A DNA stretch of 64,000 bases from Flectobacillus sp. BAB-3569 (lineage in GTDB: Bacteria > Bacteroidota > Bacteroidia > Cytophagales > Spirosomataceae): NCBI RefSeq assembly GCF_002270355.1, contig NZ_NJFZ01000018.1, positions 1 to 64,000 of the forward strand. The letters are read 5' to 3'. How positions within the stretch are numbered: the first letter of the stretch is position 1; the number at the start of each line of letters is the position of its first letter. Positions 46,340 through 55,776 of the stretch are shown in pieces. Below the pieces are notes generated by a model. That model worked only from the letters and a program-made list of their open reading frames with translations, ran no database searches and was not told the origin of the DNA. The position numbers and the translations under genes were made by a program.

Positions 46340-46585
46340 GATAATGTCTATTGGGATTCAAAGTCCCATCTCCATTCCAAATATTGTTACAGCCCTCTAG
46401 GTAGTGATTTTCAGGTAGCAGATGCTAGTGTCATGTTGATTGAATACACTTTTCAGTTTACTCACTAGTCGTTTAAATCAAAAATATTATCAATATAATA
46501 TTGTGATTTATCATTTTTCTGTTTCCAAAAATCCCTTCAGAGCTGTTTGGCAGTAGTCTATCTCACAATTTCACAATACAAAATC

Positions 46586-47671
46586 ATGAAAAAAATTCTC
46601 ATCCTGATGGGTGTGGCTGTTATGCTATGCCATACTAGCTGCGATTCTAAAAAAGAAGAAGAAAAGAAAGAAGAGATTAAACTTCTTGTAACCAGCCCGC
46701 TAAAAAAAGACACAACCGCCATTCACGAGTTTGTGAGCCAGATTCGAGCAATTCAGCACATTGAGTTGCGTGCCTTAGAAAAAGGTTATTTAAAAAAGAT
46801 ATATGTTGATGAAGGTCAGTTTGTGAAGAAAGGACAATTAATGTTCCAAATCCTTCCTTTGCAATACCAAGCGGAGTTCCAAAAGGCACAAGCTGAAGCA
46901 AATTTTGCTGAAATTGAATACCAAAACACCAAATCGTTGGCAGAAAGCAATATTGTTTCTAAAAACGAATTGGCCTTGGCAAAAGCAAAGTGGGATAAAG
47001 CAAAAGCCGAAATGGACTTGGCAAAAGTACACTTAGGCTTTACTGAAATCAGAGCGCCATTTGACGGTATCATGGACCACTTCGCTGTACGTGAAGGTAG
47101 TTTGTTGGACGAAGGTGATTTGTTGACAACCCTTTCAGACAATAGCAAAATGTGGGTTTATTTCAATGTGCCTGAATCTCAATATCTTGACTTGAAAACA
47201 AAAGCCAAAGGAACAACCTTACCAATTGTAAAATTGAAAATGGCTAACCAAGATATTTTCCCTCATACAGGTGTGATTCAAACGATTGAGGCTGACTTCA
47301 ACAACGAAACGGGTAACATCGCTTTCCGTGCTACGTTTCCAAACCCTGAAAAATTGTTGAGACATGGTGAAACTGGTAGCATCTTGATGGAATCGCCATT
47401 GAAAAATGCTGTCATCATTCCACAGAAAGCTACTTTCGAAGTACTTGAGAAAAAATATGTATTTGTCGTAGATAAAGACAATACTGTAAAGTCACGCGAG
47501 GTAACCATCGGAGCTGAATTGCCAGATATTTATATCATCAAATCGGGCTTGAAAGGCGATGAAAAAATACTTCTTGAAGGTATTAAGAAAGTGAGAGACA
47601 ACGATAAGATTAAGTTTGATTATGAAGACCCACAAAAAGTGATTTCGCACTTAAGAGTGTATGCTGAATAA
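46586..47671 (+). CDS. RND efflux periplasmic adaptor (membrane fusion protein)
   Basis: A 361-residue lipoprotein adaptor from the ATG at 46586 (lipobox MLCHTSC, Cys17); an upstream frame start would displace the signal. It has the adaptor order of barrel-sandwich hybrid (IELRALEKGYLKKIYVDEGQ and LGFTEIRAPFDGIMDHF), a helical hairpin with FQKAQAEANFAEIEYQNTKS, a beta-barrel region (MWVYFNVPESQYLDL) and a membrane-proximal part (IIPQKATFEVLEKKYVFVVD). It bridges the RND pump and outer membrane channel. A 180-bp gap with a hairpin (47714-47749) separates it from the pump gene. Confidence 0.93.
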   Translation: MKKILILMGVAVMLCHTSCDSKKEEEKKEEIKLLVTSPLKKDTTAIHEFVSQIRAIQHIELRALEKGYLKKIYVDEGQFVKKGQLMFQILPLQYQAEFQKAQAEANFAEIEYQNTKSLAESNIVSKNELALAKAKWDKAKAEMDLAKVHLGFTEIRAPFDGIMDHFAVREGSLLDEGDLLTTLSDNSKMWVYFNVPESQYLDLKTKAKGTTLPIVKLKMANQDIFPHTGVIQTIEADFNNETGNIAFRATFPNPEKLLRHGETGSILMESPLKNAVIIPQKATFEVLEKKYVFVVDKDNTVKSREVTIGAELPDIYIIKSGLKGDEKILLEGIKKVRDNDKIKFDYEDPQKVISHLRVYAE

Positions 47672-47713
47672 TCTAAGAAACTGCAAGAGTTAATTATTGT
47701 GCTTGAGTGAATT

Positions 47714-47749
47714 ATCAATGAGTGAGTTTTGGAATTCGCACTCATTGAT
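47714..47749. repeat. Hairpin in the adaptor-pump gap
   Basis: An 11-bp perfect stem (atcaatgagtg against cactcattgat) with a 14-base loop lies between adaptor and pump genes. There is no T-run, so it may act in mRNA stability or partial attenuation rather than termination. Confidence 0.55.
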
Positions 47750-47851
47750 CTATGGATGAGGTGGTTATGACTCATAGCCACCAATCACTCAACACCTACT
47801 CTTTCAGTCCAGACTTCAATCACTTGTGTATTCAAAAACTTCAAGAAGAAC

Positions 47852-50800
47852 ATGTTTAGTAAATTCATACAAAGACCGGTATTAGCGATAGTAATATCGA
47901 TCGTCATCGTTTTCATGGGGATTTTGTCCTTGAAGACACTCCCTACTTCACAATTTCCAGAAATTGCACCACCAGTAGTAATGGTAAGTGCCTCTTATCC
48001 TGGTGCTAGTGCCAAAGTACTAACCGAGTCGGTGCTTATTCCCCTTGAGCAGGCTATCAATGGTGTTTGGGGTATGCGCTACATGACTTCCGATGCCACT
48101 TCGGCGGGTGAAGCCAACATTCAAATTGTTTTTAACTTAGGAACTGACCCTGACCAAGCCCTCGTACAGGTAAATACTAGGATTGCTCAAGTACTAAACC
48201 GTTTACCAACGTTGGTACAACGCGAAGGGGTCGTGGTAAACCGCGTTATGAACAGTATGTTGATGTACGTGAACCTTTATTCGAAAGATAAAAACGCAGA
48301 CATGAAGTTCTTGTTCAACTTTGCAGGGGTGAACATGATTCCAGAGTTACAGCGTTTGAATGGTATCGGACAAGCACGTATATTGGGCAGCCGTCAGTAC
48401 GCTATGCGTATTTGGTTGAACCCAGACCGTATGCGTGCGTACAACGTTTCGGCAGACGAAATCATGGAAGCTTTGGGTGACCAAAGTGTGATTGGTTCGC
48501 CAGGACGTATTGGTCGTGCCGATGGTAAACGTGCCGAAGCGCTCGAATATGTATTAACCTATCAGGGACGTTTTAACAAACCTGAACAATATCAAGATGT
48601 AATTATTCGCTCGAATCCTAATGGGGAAATCCTTAGGTTGAAAGACGTTGCCAAGGTAGAACTAGGTAGTGAATATTATGATATTTACTCCAACCTAAAT
48701 GGTTATCCTTCGGCGGCGATTGTCTTGAAACAAACATATGGTTCCAATGCCAGTGATGTAATTAAGAGTGTTAAAGATAAATTAGATGAACTGAAAAAGT
48801 CTTCATTTCCTCCAGGGATGGACTACCAAATCAGTTATGACGTATCTAACTTCTTGAATGCTTCTACCGAAAACGTAATTCATACCCTTCGCGATGCCTT
48901 CATTCTCGTGGCATTAGTAGTATTTGTGTTCTTGGGAGACTGGCGCTCAACGTTGATTCCAACGCTTGCAGTACCTATTTCATTGATTGGGGCATTCATC
49001 TTTATTAAGATGTTTGGTTTGACCATCAACATGATTACCTTGTTTGCCTTGGTATTGGCTATCGGTATCGTAGTAGATGACGCCATCGTCGTCGTCGAGG
49101 CCGTCCATGCCAAGATGGAAGAGGAACACCTGTCCCCTTATAAGGCCGTAAGAAAAGTATTAGGTGAGATTAGTGGTGCCGTTATTGCGATTACTTTGTT
49201 GATGACAGCGGTATTCGTACCAGTAGCATTTATGAGTGGTCCTGTAGGTATTTTCTACCGTCAGTTCTCCATTACGATGGCTAGTTCAATTATTCTCTCG
49301 GGGGTAATTGCCCTTACGGTAACACCAGTACTTTGTGCCATGATTTTGAAAAATAATCATGGAAAACCTAAGAAGAAAAATATCCTAGACAAAGCCTTGG
49401 ATGTTTTCAATGCTGGTTTCGAAAAGTTGACAAACTTCTATGTAAATATCCTGAAGGTAATCGCTCATCGTAAATTAGTGACAGTTGTCCTATGGATTGT
49501 ATTTGTGGCAGGTATCGCAGGTATTGCATCAAACCTCCCTTCTGGTTTTATTCCAAGTGAAGACCAAGGTATGATTTATGCCATTATTCAGACACCTCCA
49601 GGCTCAACGTTGGAGCGTACCAACGATATTTCACGTAGACTACAAGAAATTGCTGAAAAAGTAGAAGGTATCCAATCAGTATCAGCTTTGGCTGGTTATG
49701 AGGTACTTACCGAAGGTCGTGGTTCGAACGCGGGTACTTGTTTGATTAACTTAAAACCATGGGATGAGCGTCATCATTCAGTTTCTGAAATCATTTATGA
49801 ACTAGAAGAAAAAGCACATGAAATCCCTGGAGCGACCATCGAATTCTTCGATCCACCAGCAGTTCCTGGTTATGGTGCAGCAGGTGGTTTTGCCCTACAA
49901 TTGTTGGATAAAACGAACTCAGGTGACTACAACCAATTGGAAAGCGTGAAAAATGATTTTATGAAAGCCCTAGAAAAACGTCCTGAACTTACAGGTTTGT
50001 TTACTTTCTTTAGTGCAAACTATCCTCAGTACGAACTTGAAATCGACAACCAATTGGCTATGCAAAAAGGCGTTTCTATTGGTAATGCCATGAACACTTT
50101 GTCTATCTTGATTGGTAGTACTTACGAACTAGGTTTTATTAAATTCCAACGTTTCTTTAAAGTATTCGTTCAGGCTTCGCCAGAGTTTAGACAGTTACCA
50201 GAAGATGTCATGAAATTGTATGTGAAAAATAACCGTGACGAAATGGTTCCTTTCTCATCTTTCATGAAAATCAAAAAAATGCAAGGGCCAAACGAAATTA
50301 ACCGCTATAACATGTACACTACTGCCGCTATTCGTGGTGGTGCTGCAAAAGGTTACAGTTCGGGTCAGGCGATTGCTGCGGTACAACAAGTTGCCAAAGA
50401 AACATTGCCACACGGATTTGATATTGACTGGGCTGCCCTTTCTTACGATGAAGTTAGACGTGGTAACGAAGCTATCTATATCTTCCTTATCGTATTGGCC
50501 TTCGTTTATGTAGTATTAGCTGCTCAATATGAAAGCTTTATTATTCCATTGTCGGTAGTATTATCGTTACCAGCAGGGGTATTTGGTTCATTCTTAATGA
50601 TTAAATCAATGGGATTAGCCAACGATATTTATGCACAAGTTGGTTTGGTTATGTTGGTTGGTTTGTTAGGTAAAAACGCCGTATTGATTGTAGAGTTTGC
50701 CATGCAAAAACACCATCAAGGCGCAACAGTACTTGACGCTGCTATCGAAGGAGCTAGAGTTCGTTTCCGTCCAATCTTGATGACCTCATTTGCCTTCATT

Positions 50801-51058
50801 GCAGGTTTGATTCCATTGGTATTGGCACATGGTGCAGGGGCAATTGGTAACAAAACGATCGGTGCTTCGGCCTTGGGCGGTATGTTATTCGGTACCATCT
50901 TTGGGGTAATCATTGTGCCAGGCTTGTATTATATCTTTGGTTCAATAGCTGAAGGTCGCAAGCTCATCAAAGATGAAGAAAACGACTCGTTGACAGAAAA
51001 CCTTGTTCACCAATTAGATTCATTCCCTCAACCAGACGACAGTAACGACGATGAATAA
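47852..51058 (+). CDS. RND family multidrug efflux pump, inner membrane permease (HAE1 type)
   Basis: A 1068-residue AcrB-like proton antiporter with 12 membrane helices. The N-terminus MFSKFIQRPVLAIVISIVIV, PTSQFPEIAPPVVMVSASYP and, in helix 4, LVLAIGIVVDDAIVVVEAVH with the proton-relay Asp pair, plus VALVVFVFLGDWRSTLIPTL and the second-half GLLGKNAVLIVEFAMQ, are all canonical. The length fits HAE1 pumps that export hydrophobic drugs, bile salts or solvents. The C-terminal tail is acidic (QLDSFPQPDDSNDDE). The outer-membrane gene overlaps its end by eight bases, so the two are translationally coupled. Confidence 0.97.
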   Translation: MFSKFIQRPVLAIVISIVIVFMGILSLKTLPTSQFPEIAPPVVMVSASYPGASAKVLTESVLIPLEQAINGVWGMRYMTSDATSAGEANIQIVFNLGTDPDQALVQVNTRIAQVLNRLPTLVQREGVVVNRVMNSMLMYVNLYSKDKNADMKFLFNFAGVNMIPELQRLNGIGQARILGSRQYAMRIWLNPDRMRAYNVSADEIMEALGDQSVIGSPGRIGRADGKRAEALEYVLTYQGRFNKPEQYQDVIIRSNPNGEILRLKDVAKVELGSEYYDIYSNLNGYPSAAIVLKQTYGSNASDVIKSVKDKLDELKKSSFPPGMDYQISYDVSNFLNASTENVIHTLRDAFILVALVVFVFLGDWRSTLIPTLAVPISLIGAFIFIKMFGLTINMITLFALVLAIGIVVDDAIVVVEAVHAKMEEEHLSPYKAVRKVLGEISGAVIAITLLMTAVFVPVAFMSGPVGIFYRQFSITMASSIILSGVIALTVTPVLCAMILKNNHGKPKKKNILDKALDVFNAGFEKLTNFYVNILKVIAHRKLVTVVLWIVFVAGIAGIASNLPSGFIPSEDQGMIYAIIQTPPGSTLERTNDISRRLQEIAEKVEGIQSVSALAGYEVLTEGRGSNAGTCLINLKPWDERHHSVSEIIYELEEKAHEIPGATIEFFDPPAVPGYGAAGGFALQLLDKTNSGDYNQLESVKNDFMKALEKRPELTGLFTFFSANYPQYELEIDNQLAMQKGVSIGNAMNTLSILIGSTYELGFIKFQRFFKVFVQASPEFRQLPEDVMKLYVKNNRDEMVPFSSFMKIKKMQGPNEINRYNMYTTAAIRGGAAKGYSSGQAIAAVQQVAKETLPHGFDIDWAALSYDEVRRGNEAIYIFLIVLAFVYVVLAAQYESFIIPLSVVLSLPAGVFGSFLMIKSMGLANDIYAQVGLVMLVGLLGKNAVLIVEFAMQKHHQGATVLDAAIEGARVRFRPILMTSFAFIAGLIPLVLAHGAGAIGNKTIGASALGGMLFGTIFGVIIVPGLYYIFGSIAEGRKLIKDEENDSLTENLVHQLDSFPQPDDSNDDE

Positions 51059-52493
51059 TATAAGAAAAATCAATTATTTAGCAACGGGCTGTGTACTGAT
51101 GTTGGTAGCGGCCTGCGTACCAAAGTCTTTGGTACCTGTGACTAAAACAGAAAACCGTAATACACCTGCTACTTATAATGGCGGTACAAGCGACTCGACC
51201 AATGTGGCTAAAATCAAGTGGAAAGAGTTTTTCACTGATCCAAAATTGGAAGCCTTGATTGATACAGCTTTGTTAAACAATCAGGAATTGAATCTTACTT
51301 TACAAGAAATTGAAATTTCGCGCAACGAAATCAATGCTCGTAAAGGGGAATACCTTCCTTTTGTAAAACTTGGCGGTGGCTTAGGTGTAGACAAAGTTTC
51401 GAGATATACCAGTCAAGGTGCGGCAGACGATATGTCTGAAATTCGCCCTGGCGTAAGAACTCCAGAGGTTTTGCCTGATATGATGGTGGGCGCAAGAGCG
51501 AGTTGGGAAGTGGATATTTGGCACAAATTGCGTAACGCACAAAAAGTAGCTGCACAAAACTATTTCGCAAGCATTGAGGGCAAAAACTTTCTGGTAACCA
51601 ATTTGGTAGGAGAAATTGCTAATTCATATTACGAGTTGTTGGCATTAGACAACCAATTGGCTATTATCAAGCAAAACATCGAGATTTTGAGCAATGCCTT
51701 GAATATCATCAGACAAGAAAAACAAGCAGCTAAAGTTACTGAACTAGCTGTGCGCAGATTCGAGGCTGAGGTATTCAAAACGCAAAGTTTACAGTATGAA
51801 ATTCAGCAGAAAATTGTTGAAGCCGAAAACAAAATCAACTTCTTGGTGGGACGTTACCCACAACATGTAGATAGAAGTTCTGACAATTTCAACACTTTGG
51901 CACCAACAAAGATATATGCTGGCTTGCCTTCGCAATTGATTATCAACCGTCCAGATGTAAGAGCAGCTGAGTTGAAACTTTCGGCTGCGAAACTAGACGT
52001 AAGTATTGCGAGAGCCAACTTCTACCCTTCTTTGGGTTTGAGTGCTGGTTTGGGCTTTAGATCTTACAATCCTTTGTATTTGGTCAATCTACCTCAAGCA
52101 TTGATTACCTCATTGGCTGGCGACATCGCTGGTCCATTGGTAAACAAATATGCCTTGATTGCTGGCTATAATATCGCAAGTGCCAAGCAAATCAAAGCAA
52201 TCATCGAGTTTGAAAGAACAGTGTTGAATGCTTGTATTGAGGTAACCAACCAATTATCAAACATTGATAACTTGGATAAGAACTTCAACATGAAGTCTAA
52301 TCAAGTAGATGCACTTACACAATCTACGGAAATCTCTATCAAACTCTTCAAGTCGGCTAGAGCAGATTATATGGAAGTGTTGTTGACCCAACGTGATGTA
52401 TTAGAATCACGTATGGAATTGATTGAAACAAAAATGCGCCAAATGAATGCTTTTGTAAATGCTTACAGAGCACTCGGCGGCGGATGGAATTAA
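51051..52493 (+). CDS. Outer membrane efflux lipoprotein, NodT/OprM family
   Basis: A 480-residue TolC-type channel protein with lipobox VLMLVAAC (Cys22). Two structural repeats of the OEP domain are seen: one starting near LEALIDTALLNNQELNLTLQ and the other near LPSQLIINRPDVRAAELKLS, the latter being the hallmark RPDVRAAE of NodT proteins. Long helices (ALDNQLAIIKQNIEILSNAL) form the periplasmic tunnel. It completes the tripartite efflux system with the adaptor and pump and overlaps the pump gene. A terminator follows. Confidence 0.95.
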   Translation: MNNIRKINYLATGCVLMLVAACVPKSLVPVTKTENRNTPATYNGGTSDSTNVAKIKWKEFFTDPKLEALIDTALLNNQELNLTLQEIEISRNEINARKGEYLPFVKLGGGLGVDKVSRYTSQGAADDMSEIRPGVRTPEVLPDMMVGARASWEVDIWHKLRNAQKVAAQNYFASIEGKNFLVTNLVGEIANSYYELLALDNQLAIIKQNIEILSNALNIIRQEKQAAKVTELAVRRFEAEVFKTQSLQYEIQQKIVEAENKINFLVGRYPQHVDRSSDNFNTLAPTKIYAGLPSQLIINRPDVRAAELKLSAAKLDVSIARANFYPSLGLSAGLGFRSYNPLYLVNLPQALITSLAGDIAGPLVNKYALIAGYNIASAKQIKAIIEFERTVLNACIEVTNQLSNIDNLDKNFNMKSNQVDALTQSTEISIKLFKSARADYMEVLLTQRDVLESRMELIETKMRQMNAFVNAYRALGGGWN

Positions 52494-52518
52494 TTTGTAT
52501 TGTGTAATCGTTAGTGCA

Positions 52519-52557
52519 AATAACCCCATTTTACCGAGTAAGATGGGGATTATTTTT
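52519..52557 (+). terminator. Terminator of the RND operon
   Basis: The stem taaccccat against atggggatta (one bulge) is followed by a T-run, 26 bp after the outer membrane gene stop. Confidence 0.75.
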
Positions 52558-52650
52558 AATTATGAGTTTTGAGTGATGAATTGTGAAACTATTGTAGATT
52601 TGGGATTTCTGATTTCGGATTTCAGACGTTGGTGCTGGCTTCTTGCGCTG

Positions 52651-52789
52651 GTGCTGGCTTCCTAGGCAGTACCCTTTTTTTCTCTGGATTCTATCCAGAA
52701 GCTTTTTTTAAAAACTTTACTATTGAATTGATTTTTATAGTAGGATTGGAATCCTTAGATTGAGTTAGTACTGGCTTGAAAGCCAGCAC
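52651..52789. mobile_element. MITE-like element, copy A (139 bp)
   Basis: The left end (gtgctggcttcctaggcagt) and right end (actggcttgaaagccagcac) form about 22-bp terminal inverted repeats with a few mismatches. The interior contains the tctggattctatccaga hairpin and ggattggaatcc, both conserved in copy B. No coding capacity. A partial duplicate of the left end lies just before it (52631-52646). Confidence 0.75.
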
Positions 52790-52802
52790 TAGCAGGGGGG
52801 CG

Positions 52803-53281
52803 TCACTTTTTGAATACTTTTTTAGTTAACATCTTTCCATTACCCCATTTTTCTTGTTCCGTTAATACACCATTATCATCGTAATAAAACCAATCACCTA
52901 TTTTTTGTTATCAAAATATATCCCCTTGATGGTTTGAACCCCCTTGTCACTATAACACTCAAATTTACCCCTAAATTTACCTTGATGAACTTCTGCCTTT
53001 TGAACAATTATGCCGTGTTCATTATAAGTTACTGTCTCACCCTGTACTAAACCATCCACGTAAGTCTCAATATTTTGTAAAAACCCTATACTATTGTAAT
53101 TAATCCATAATCCTTGTTTTAACCCATTTACTTCTATTCCTTGTGGAATGGTATATTTTTTTTCAAACGTTGTGTAATAAACTTTAACTTTTTGTGTTTT
53201 TGAGTCCGTACAAGAACCTAATATAAAACATACTAAGTTAAATATTAGGATTATATTTATTATTACTTTCAAATTAACCAT
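52803..53281 (-). CDS. MORN-repeat-like lipoprotein (frameshifted)
   Basis: A lipoprotein of about 159 residues (lipobox LVCFILGSC) from the ATG at 53281. The uninterrupted frame stops at 52898 after GIYFDNKK; one extra base in the six-T run at 52901-52906 continues it with IGDWFYYDDNGVLTEQEKWG to a stop at 52803. The mature part consists of MORN-variant/toxin-antitoxin-MORN-like repeats (NGLKQGLWINYNSIGFLQNI, VQGETVTYNEHGIIVQKAEV, GKFECYSDKGVQTIKGIYFD). The shifted tail continues the same repeat, so the break looks like a sequencing error or a recent mutation. A surface or periplasmic binding role is likely, the ligand unknown. It lies between two MITE copies. Confidence 0.75.
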
Positions 53282-53388
53282 ATCTATCACTATTTAAACT
53301 AAAAAATAGAATATTTTTTATTGTTGTCCATATAATATCCTGGCATTATCAATTATAGTTTTTTGAGCTTTCATATCTTCACACGCTG

Positions 53389-53528
53389 GTGCTGGCTTCC
53401 TAGCCAGTACCTATTTTTTCTCTGGATTCTATCCAGAAGCTTTATTTCCAAAATTTTACAATTGAGTTGATATTTATAGTAGGATTGGAATCCTTAGATT
53501 GAGTTAGTACTGGCTAGGAAGCCAGCAC
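53389..53528. mobile_element. MITE-like element, copy B (140 bp), best preserved
   Basis: The terminal inverted repeats at 53389-53410 and 53507-53528 are 22 bp long and exact. The interior is nearly the same as in copy A, with the hairpin tctggattctatccaga and ggattggaatcc. It has no ORF and thus would need a transposase from elsewhere. It separates two hypothetical genes. The flanks do not show a clear target duplication. Confidence 0.8.
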
Positions 53529-53537
53529 TAGTGGTGA

Positions 53538-54254
53538 TTACCAAAATTTATACTTGGACCTTTCGTTATAAACCCAAAATTTACCGTTGTAATCTATTCT
53601 TATTGAAATTTCTTCTTTTGTTAAAGGCTTTTTTTGTTGAATCACTCTATCATGTCCTTTTCTGCAAAAGTTTTTGACAATTCCACGAAAAAAAATAGAT
53701 GTCTTTTTTTCATTATCAAACAAAAGTCTTTTCGGATAATATTCAACGCACTCGTCATCTCGATAATACCCTATTTTAACTCCTGTTTTTACTTTTCTAC
53801 TGTCAAAGGTTCGCGTCAACTGTTCGCCTATTATATCGTATATAAAATAATAATCAAATTCTCTATAATTATAGATTCCTCCGAGCATCATTTTATCATC
53901 GATGTCGCTAAACTGAATAAACTCTATTGGTAATAGAAAACTGTTTTTATTACGAATAGTAATGAAAGTATAGTCTCTACGGACTGATGTAGCCAGCTCT
54001 CCTTTAACGCTGATTTTGAAAATACTCACTTCTTTTACAGTTTTCACTAAATCAACATGAAGTTTTCTCCCAAAAAAGTAATTATCAATAAGCCATTTTG
54101 TTATTGTAGAGATATCTAACTTCCTATTACTGTTGATAGGAAGCCTCCCTACAGTGTCCCCAAAGATGTCAATTGTTTCTGATGGTTCAAATTTTCCTGA
54201 ATTCGTAAAGCTTAACATTGCTAAACTCACCAGAATAATAGTTTTGATTTTCAT
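53538..54254 (-). CDS. Secreted protein of unknown function
   Basis: A 238-residue protein from the ATG at 54254, which starts a signal peptide (MKIKTIILVSLAMLSFTNSG); in-frame upstream starts at 54269 and 54338 would add a cytoplasm-like leader (the ORF is open to 54338). The mature part is basic and beta-rich (YTFITIRNKNSFLLPIEFIQ, IFFRGIVKNFCRKGHDRVIQ). No family is recognised. It lies 10 bp after MITE copy B, inside the AT-rich accessory block. Confidence 0.6.
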   Translation of the reverse strand: MKIKTIILVSLAMLSFTNSGKFEPSETIDIFGDTVGRLPINSNRKLDISTITKWLIDNYFFGRKLHVDLVKTVKEVSIFKISVKGELATSVRRDYTFITIRNKNSFLLPIEFIQFSDIDDKMMLGGIYNYREFDYYFIYDIIGEQLTRTFDSRKVKTGVKIGYYRDDECVEYYPKRLLFDNEKKTSIFFRGIVKNFCRKGHDRVIQQKKPLTKEEISIRIDYNGKFWVYNERSKYKFW

Positions 54255-54410
54255 TTTGCTCAATGGCATTATAGATATGTAATACTGTTTGTAAATAGGT
54301 AAGCTCTTATTAGCTTGTCCTATATTTTTGTATCCCATTTTGCAAACTCTGAAAGTTTTTGTTTTCCAGCTTCAACATCTTTGACGTTATTATCATTTTA
54401 TACTACCCTT

Positions 54411-54500
54411 GCTGGTGCTAACCTCCTAGCCAATACCCACTTTTTCTCTGATTCTATCCAGAGTCTTTCTTAGCAAAACTTCATTATTGAGATGACCTGA
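54411..54500. repeat. Truncated MITE copy C, left end only
   Basis: The left end (gctggtgctaacctcctagc) and the ctattctatccaga-like interior hairpin are present but the right end is absent; the sequence runs into the 3' end of the lipoprotein gene. The same arrangement is repeated in copies D and E, so the truncation predates the gene duplication. Confidence 0.7.
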
Positions 54501-54513
54501 GCTAGTATTGTAA

Positions 54514-54879
54514 TTATTTAATCCGTTTAAAAAACCTTGACATAAAGATGGCATTTGCATGAACATAGTCTAATTGCATTGTATCTTCATAAAATACGCA
54601 TTTATAGGTAGTTCCGCCTGAATTCAGAAATCCATTATTTTCCCAAAAGTATTTTTCTACACCTAAATTGCCCGTAGTATATTGCTGGTGTAGTAGAACA
54701 CTATCCTCAAGATATTCATCATACCATTTTACACCAGTTGGCGCTTCTATTCTTCCATTACCGATACCAACGAATTCCCATTTTCCTAAAATCGCTTTTT
54801 GTGGAGAAACCTCATCGTCTTTACAGCTTATAGAAAGCGTAAATAACAACAGTAAAATAAGTCTAGATCGTGTTTTCAT
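54514..54879 (-). CDS. Lipocalin-like lipoprotein, paralogue 1 of 3
   Basis: A 121-residue lipoprotein (lipobox LFTLSISC, Cys19) with the lipocalin-like opening AILGKWEFVGIGNGRIEAPT and closing strands TYKCVFYEDTMQLDYVHANA, ending FKRIK. It differs from paralogue 2 (55043-55408) at about five of 121 positions and more from paralogue 3 (57196-57561). Lipocalin-like lipoproteins of this size are frequent in Bacteroidota, with unknown ligand. The gene lies on a duplicated segment together with a truncated MITE end at its 3' side. Confidence 0.75.
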   Translation of the reverse strand: MKTRSRLILLLLFTLSISCKDDEVSPQKAILGKWEFVGIGNGRIEAPTGVKWYDEYLEDSVLLHQQYTTGNLGVEKYFWENNGFLNSGGTTYKCVFYEDTMQLDYVHANAIFMSRFFKRIK

Positions 54880-54939
54880 TTTTATGTAAGTAAACGATGA
54901 AAATTTAAAATATAACCCCGTAAAAATCTAATTCACAAG

Positions 54940-55040
54940 CTGGCGCTAACCTCCTAGCCAGTACCCACTTTTTCTCTTGATTCTATCCAGAGTCCTTCTC
55001 AGCAAAACTTCATTATTGAGATGACTTGAACTAGCATTGT
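54940..55040. repeat. Truncated MITE copy D, left end only
   Basis: The same left end as copy C (ggcgctaacctcctagccag) with the interior hairpin, then the 3' end of paralogue 2. Lacks a right end. Confidence 0.7.
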
Positions 55041-55042
55041 AG

Positions 55043-55408
55043 TTATTTAATCCGTTTAAAAAAGCTTGACATAAAGATGGCATTTGCATGAACATAATCT
55101 AATTGCATTGTATCTTCATAAAATACGCATTTATAGGTAGTTCCGCCTGAATTCAGAAATCCATTATTTTCCCAAAAGTATTTTTCTACAACTATATTGC
55201 CCGTAGTATACTGCTGGTGTAGTAGAACACTATCCTCAAGATATTCATCATACCATTTTACACCAGTTGGCGCTTCTATTCTTCCATTACCGATACCAAC
55301 GAATTCCCATTTTCCTAAAATCGCTTTTTGTGGAGAAACCTCCTCGTCTTTACAGCTTATAGAAAGCGTAAATAACAATAGTAAAATAAGTGCAGAGCGT
55401 GTTTTCAT
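55043..55408 (-). CDS. Lipocalin-like lipoprotein, paralogue 2 of 3
   Basis: A 121-residue lipoprotein, almost the same as paralogue 1 (changes are near residues 6, 22, 72-73 and 115). Lipobox LFTLSISC. The upstream DNA (55409-55530) is nearly identical to that of paralogue 3 (57562-57680), so paralogues 2 and 3 share a longer duplicated unit including the leader. No frameshift or stop is present, so all three appear intact. Confidence 0.75.
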   Translation of the reverse strand: MKTRSALILLLLFTLSISCKDEEVSPQKAILGKWEFVGIGNGRIEAPTGVKWYDEYLEDSVLLHQQYTTGNIVVEKYFWENNGFLNSGGTTYKCVFYEDTMQLDYVHANAIFMSSFFKRIK

Positions 55409-55776
55409 TTTTATGTAAGTAGAAACGATGAAAATCTAATTCTCGTTAAATTTTAAGTTTAATGATAAGATTAAACCAAAGATACTTCTTTAACAAAAAA
55501 GGTTGTAAGTAGCTTTCACTTTTATAGGCTTTACACACGCAACGCGGGTACTAGAAAAATAATTGTACTTTTCTTAATCCAACACAGCTAATATTTAGTT
55601 AATACTGTATGCGTTGGAAATGTTTTTCATTTCTAATAAATTTTTATTGCTTGATAGCAACAATATAATCCTTTGATAAACAATATATTAATCCTTATTC
55701 TGTTTATTTTCCCGCTGCTATCATTCTAATAAATAGCATATTTAATCATTAATAAATACATTATTCAAAAACTATT
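55409..55776. other. Intergenic gap containing a duplicated leader
   Basis: The left 120 bp is the leader shared with paralogue 3 and ends in acacgc plus a remnant of a MITE end (cgcgggtact near 55538). The rest is AT-rich and should hold the promoter of the rightward gene at 55777. No gene is seen. Confidence 0.55.

Noticed and set aside
54668-55418. Two near-identical 73-codon frames opposite the lipoprotein paralogues
   Set aside because: Their similarity is explained by the duplication of the lipoprotein genes on the other strand.
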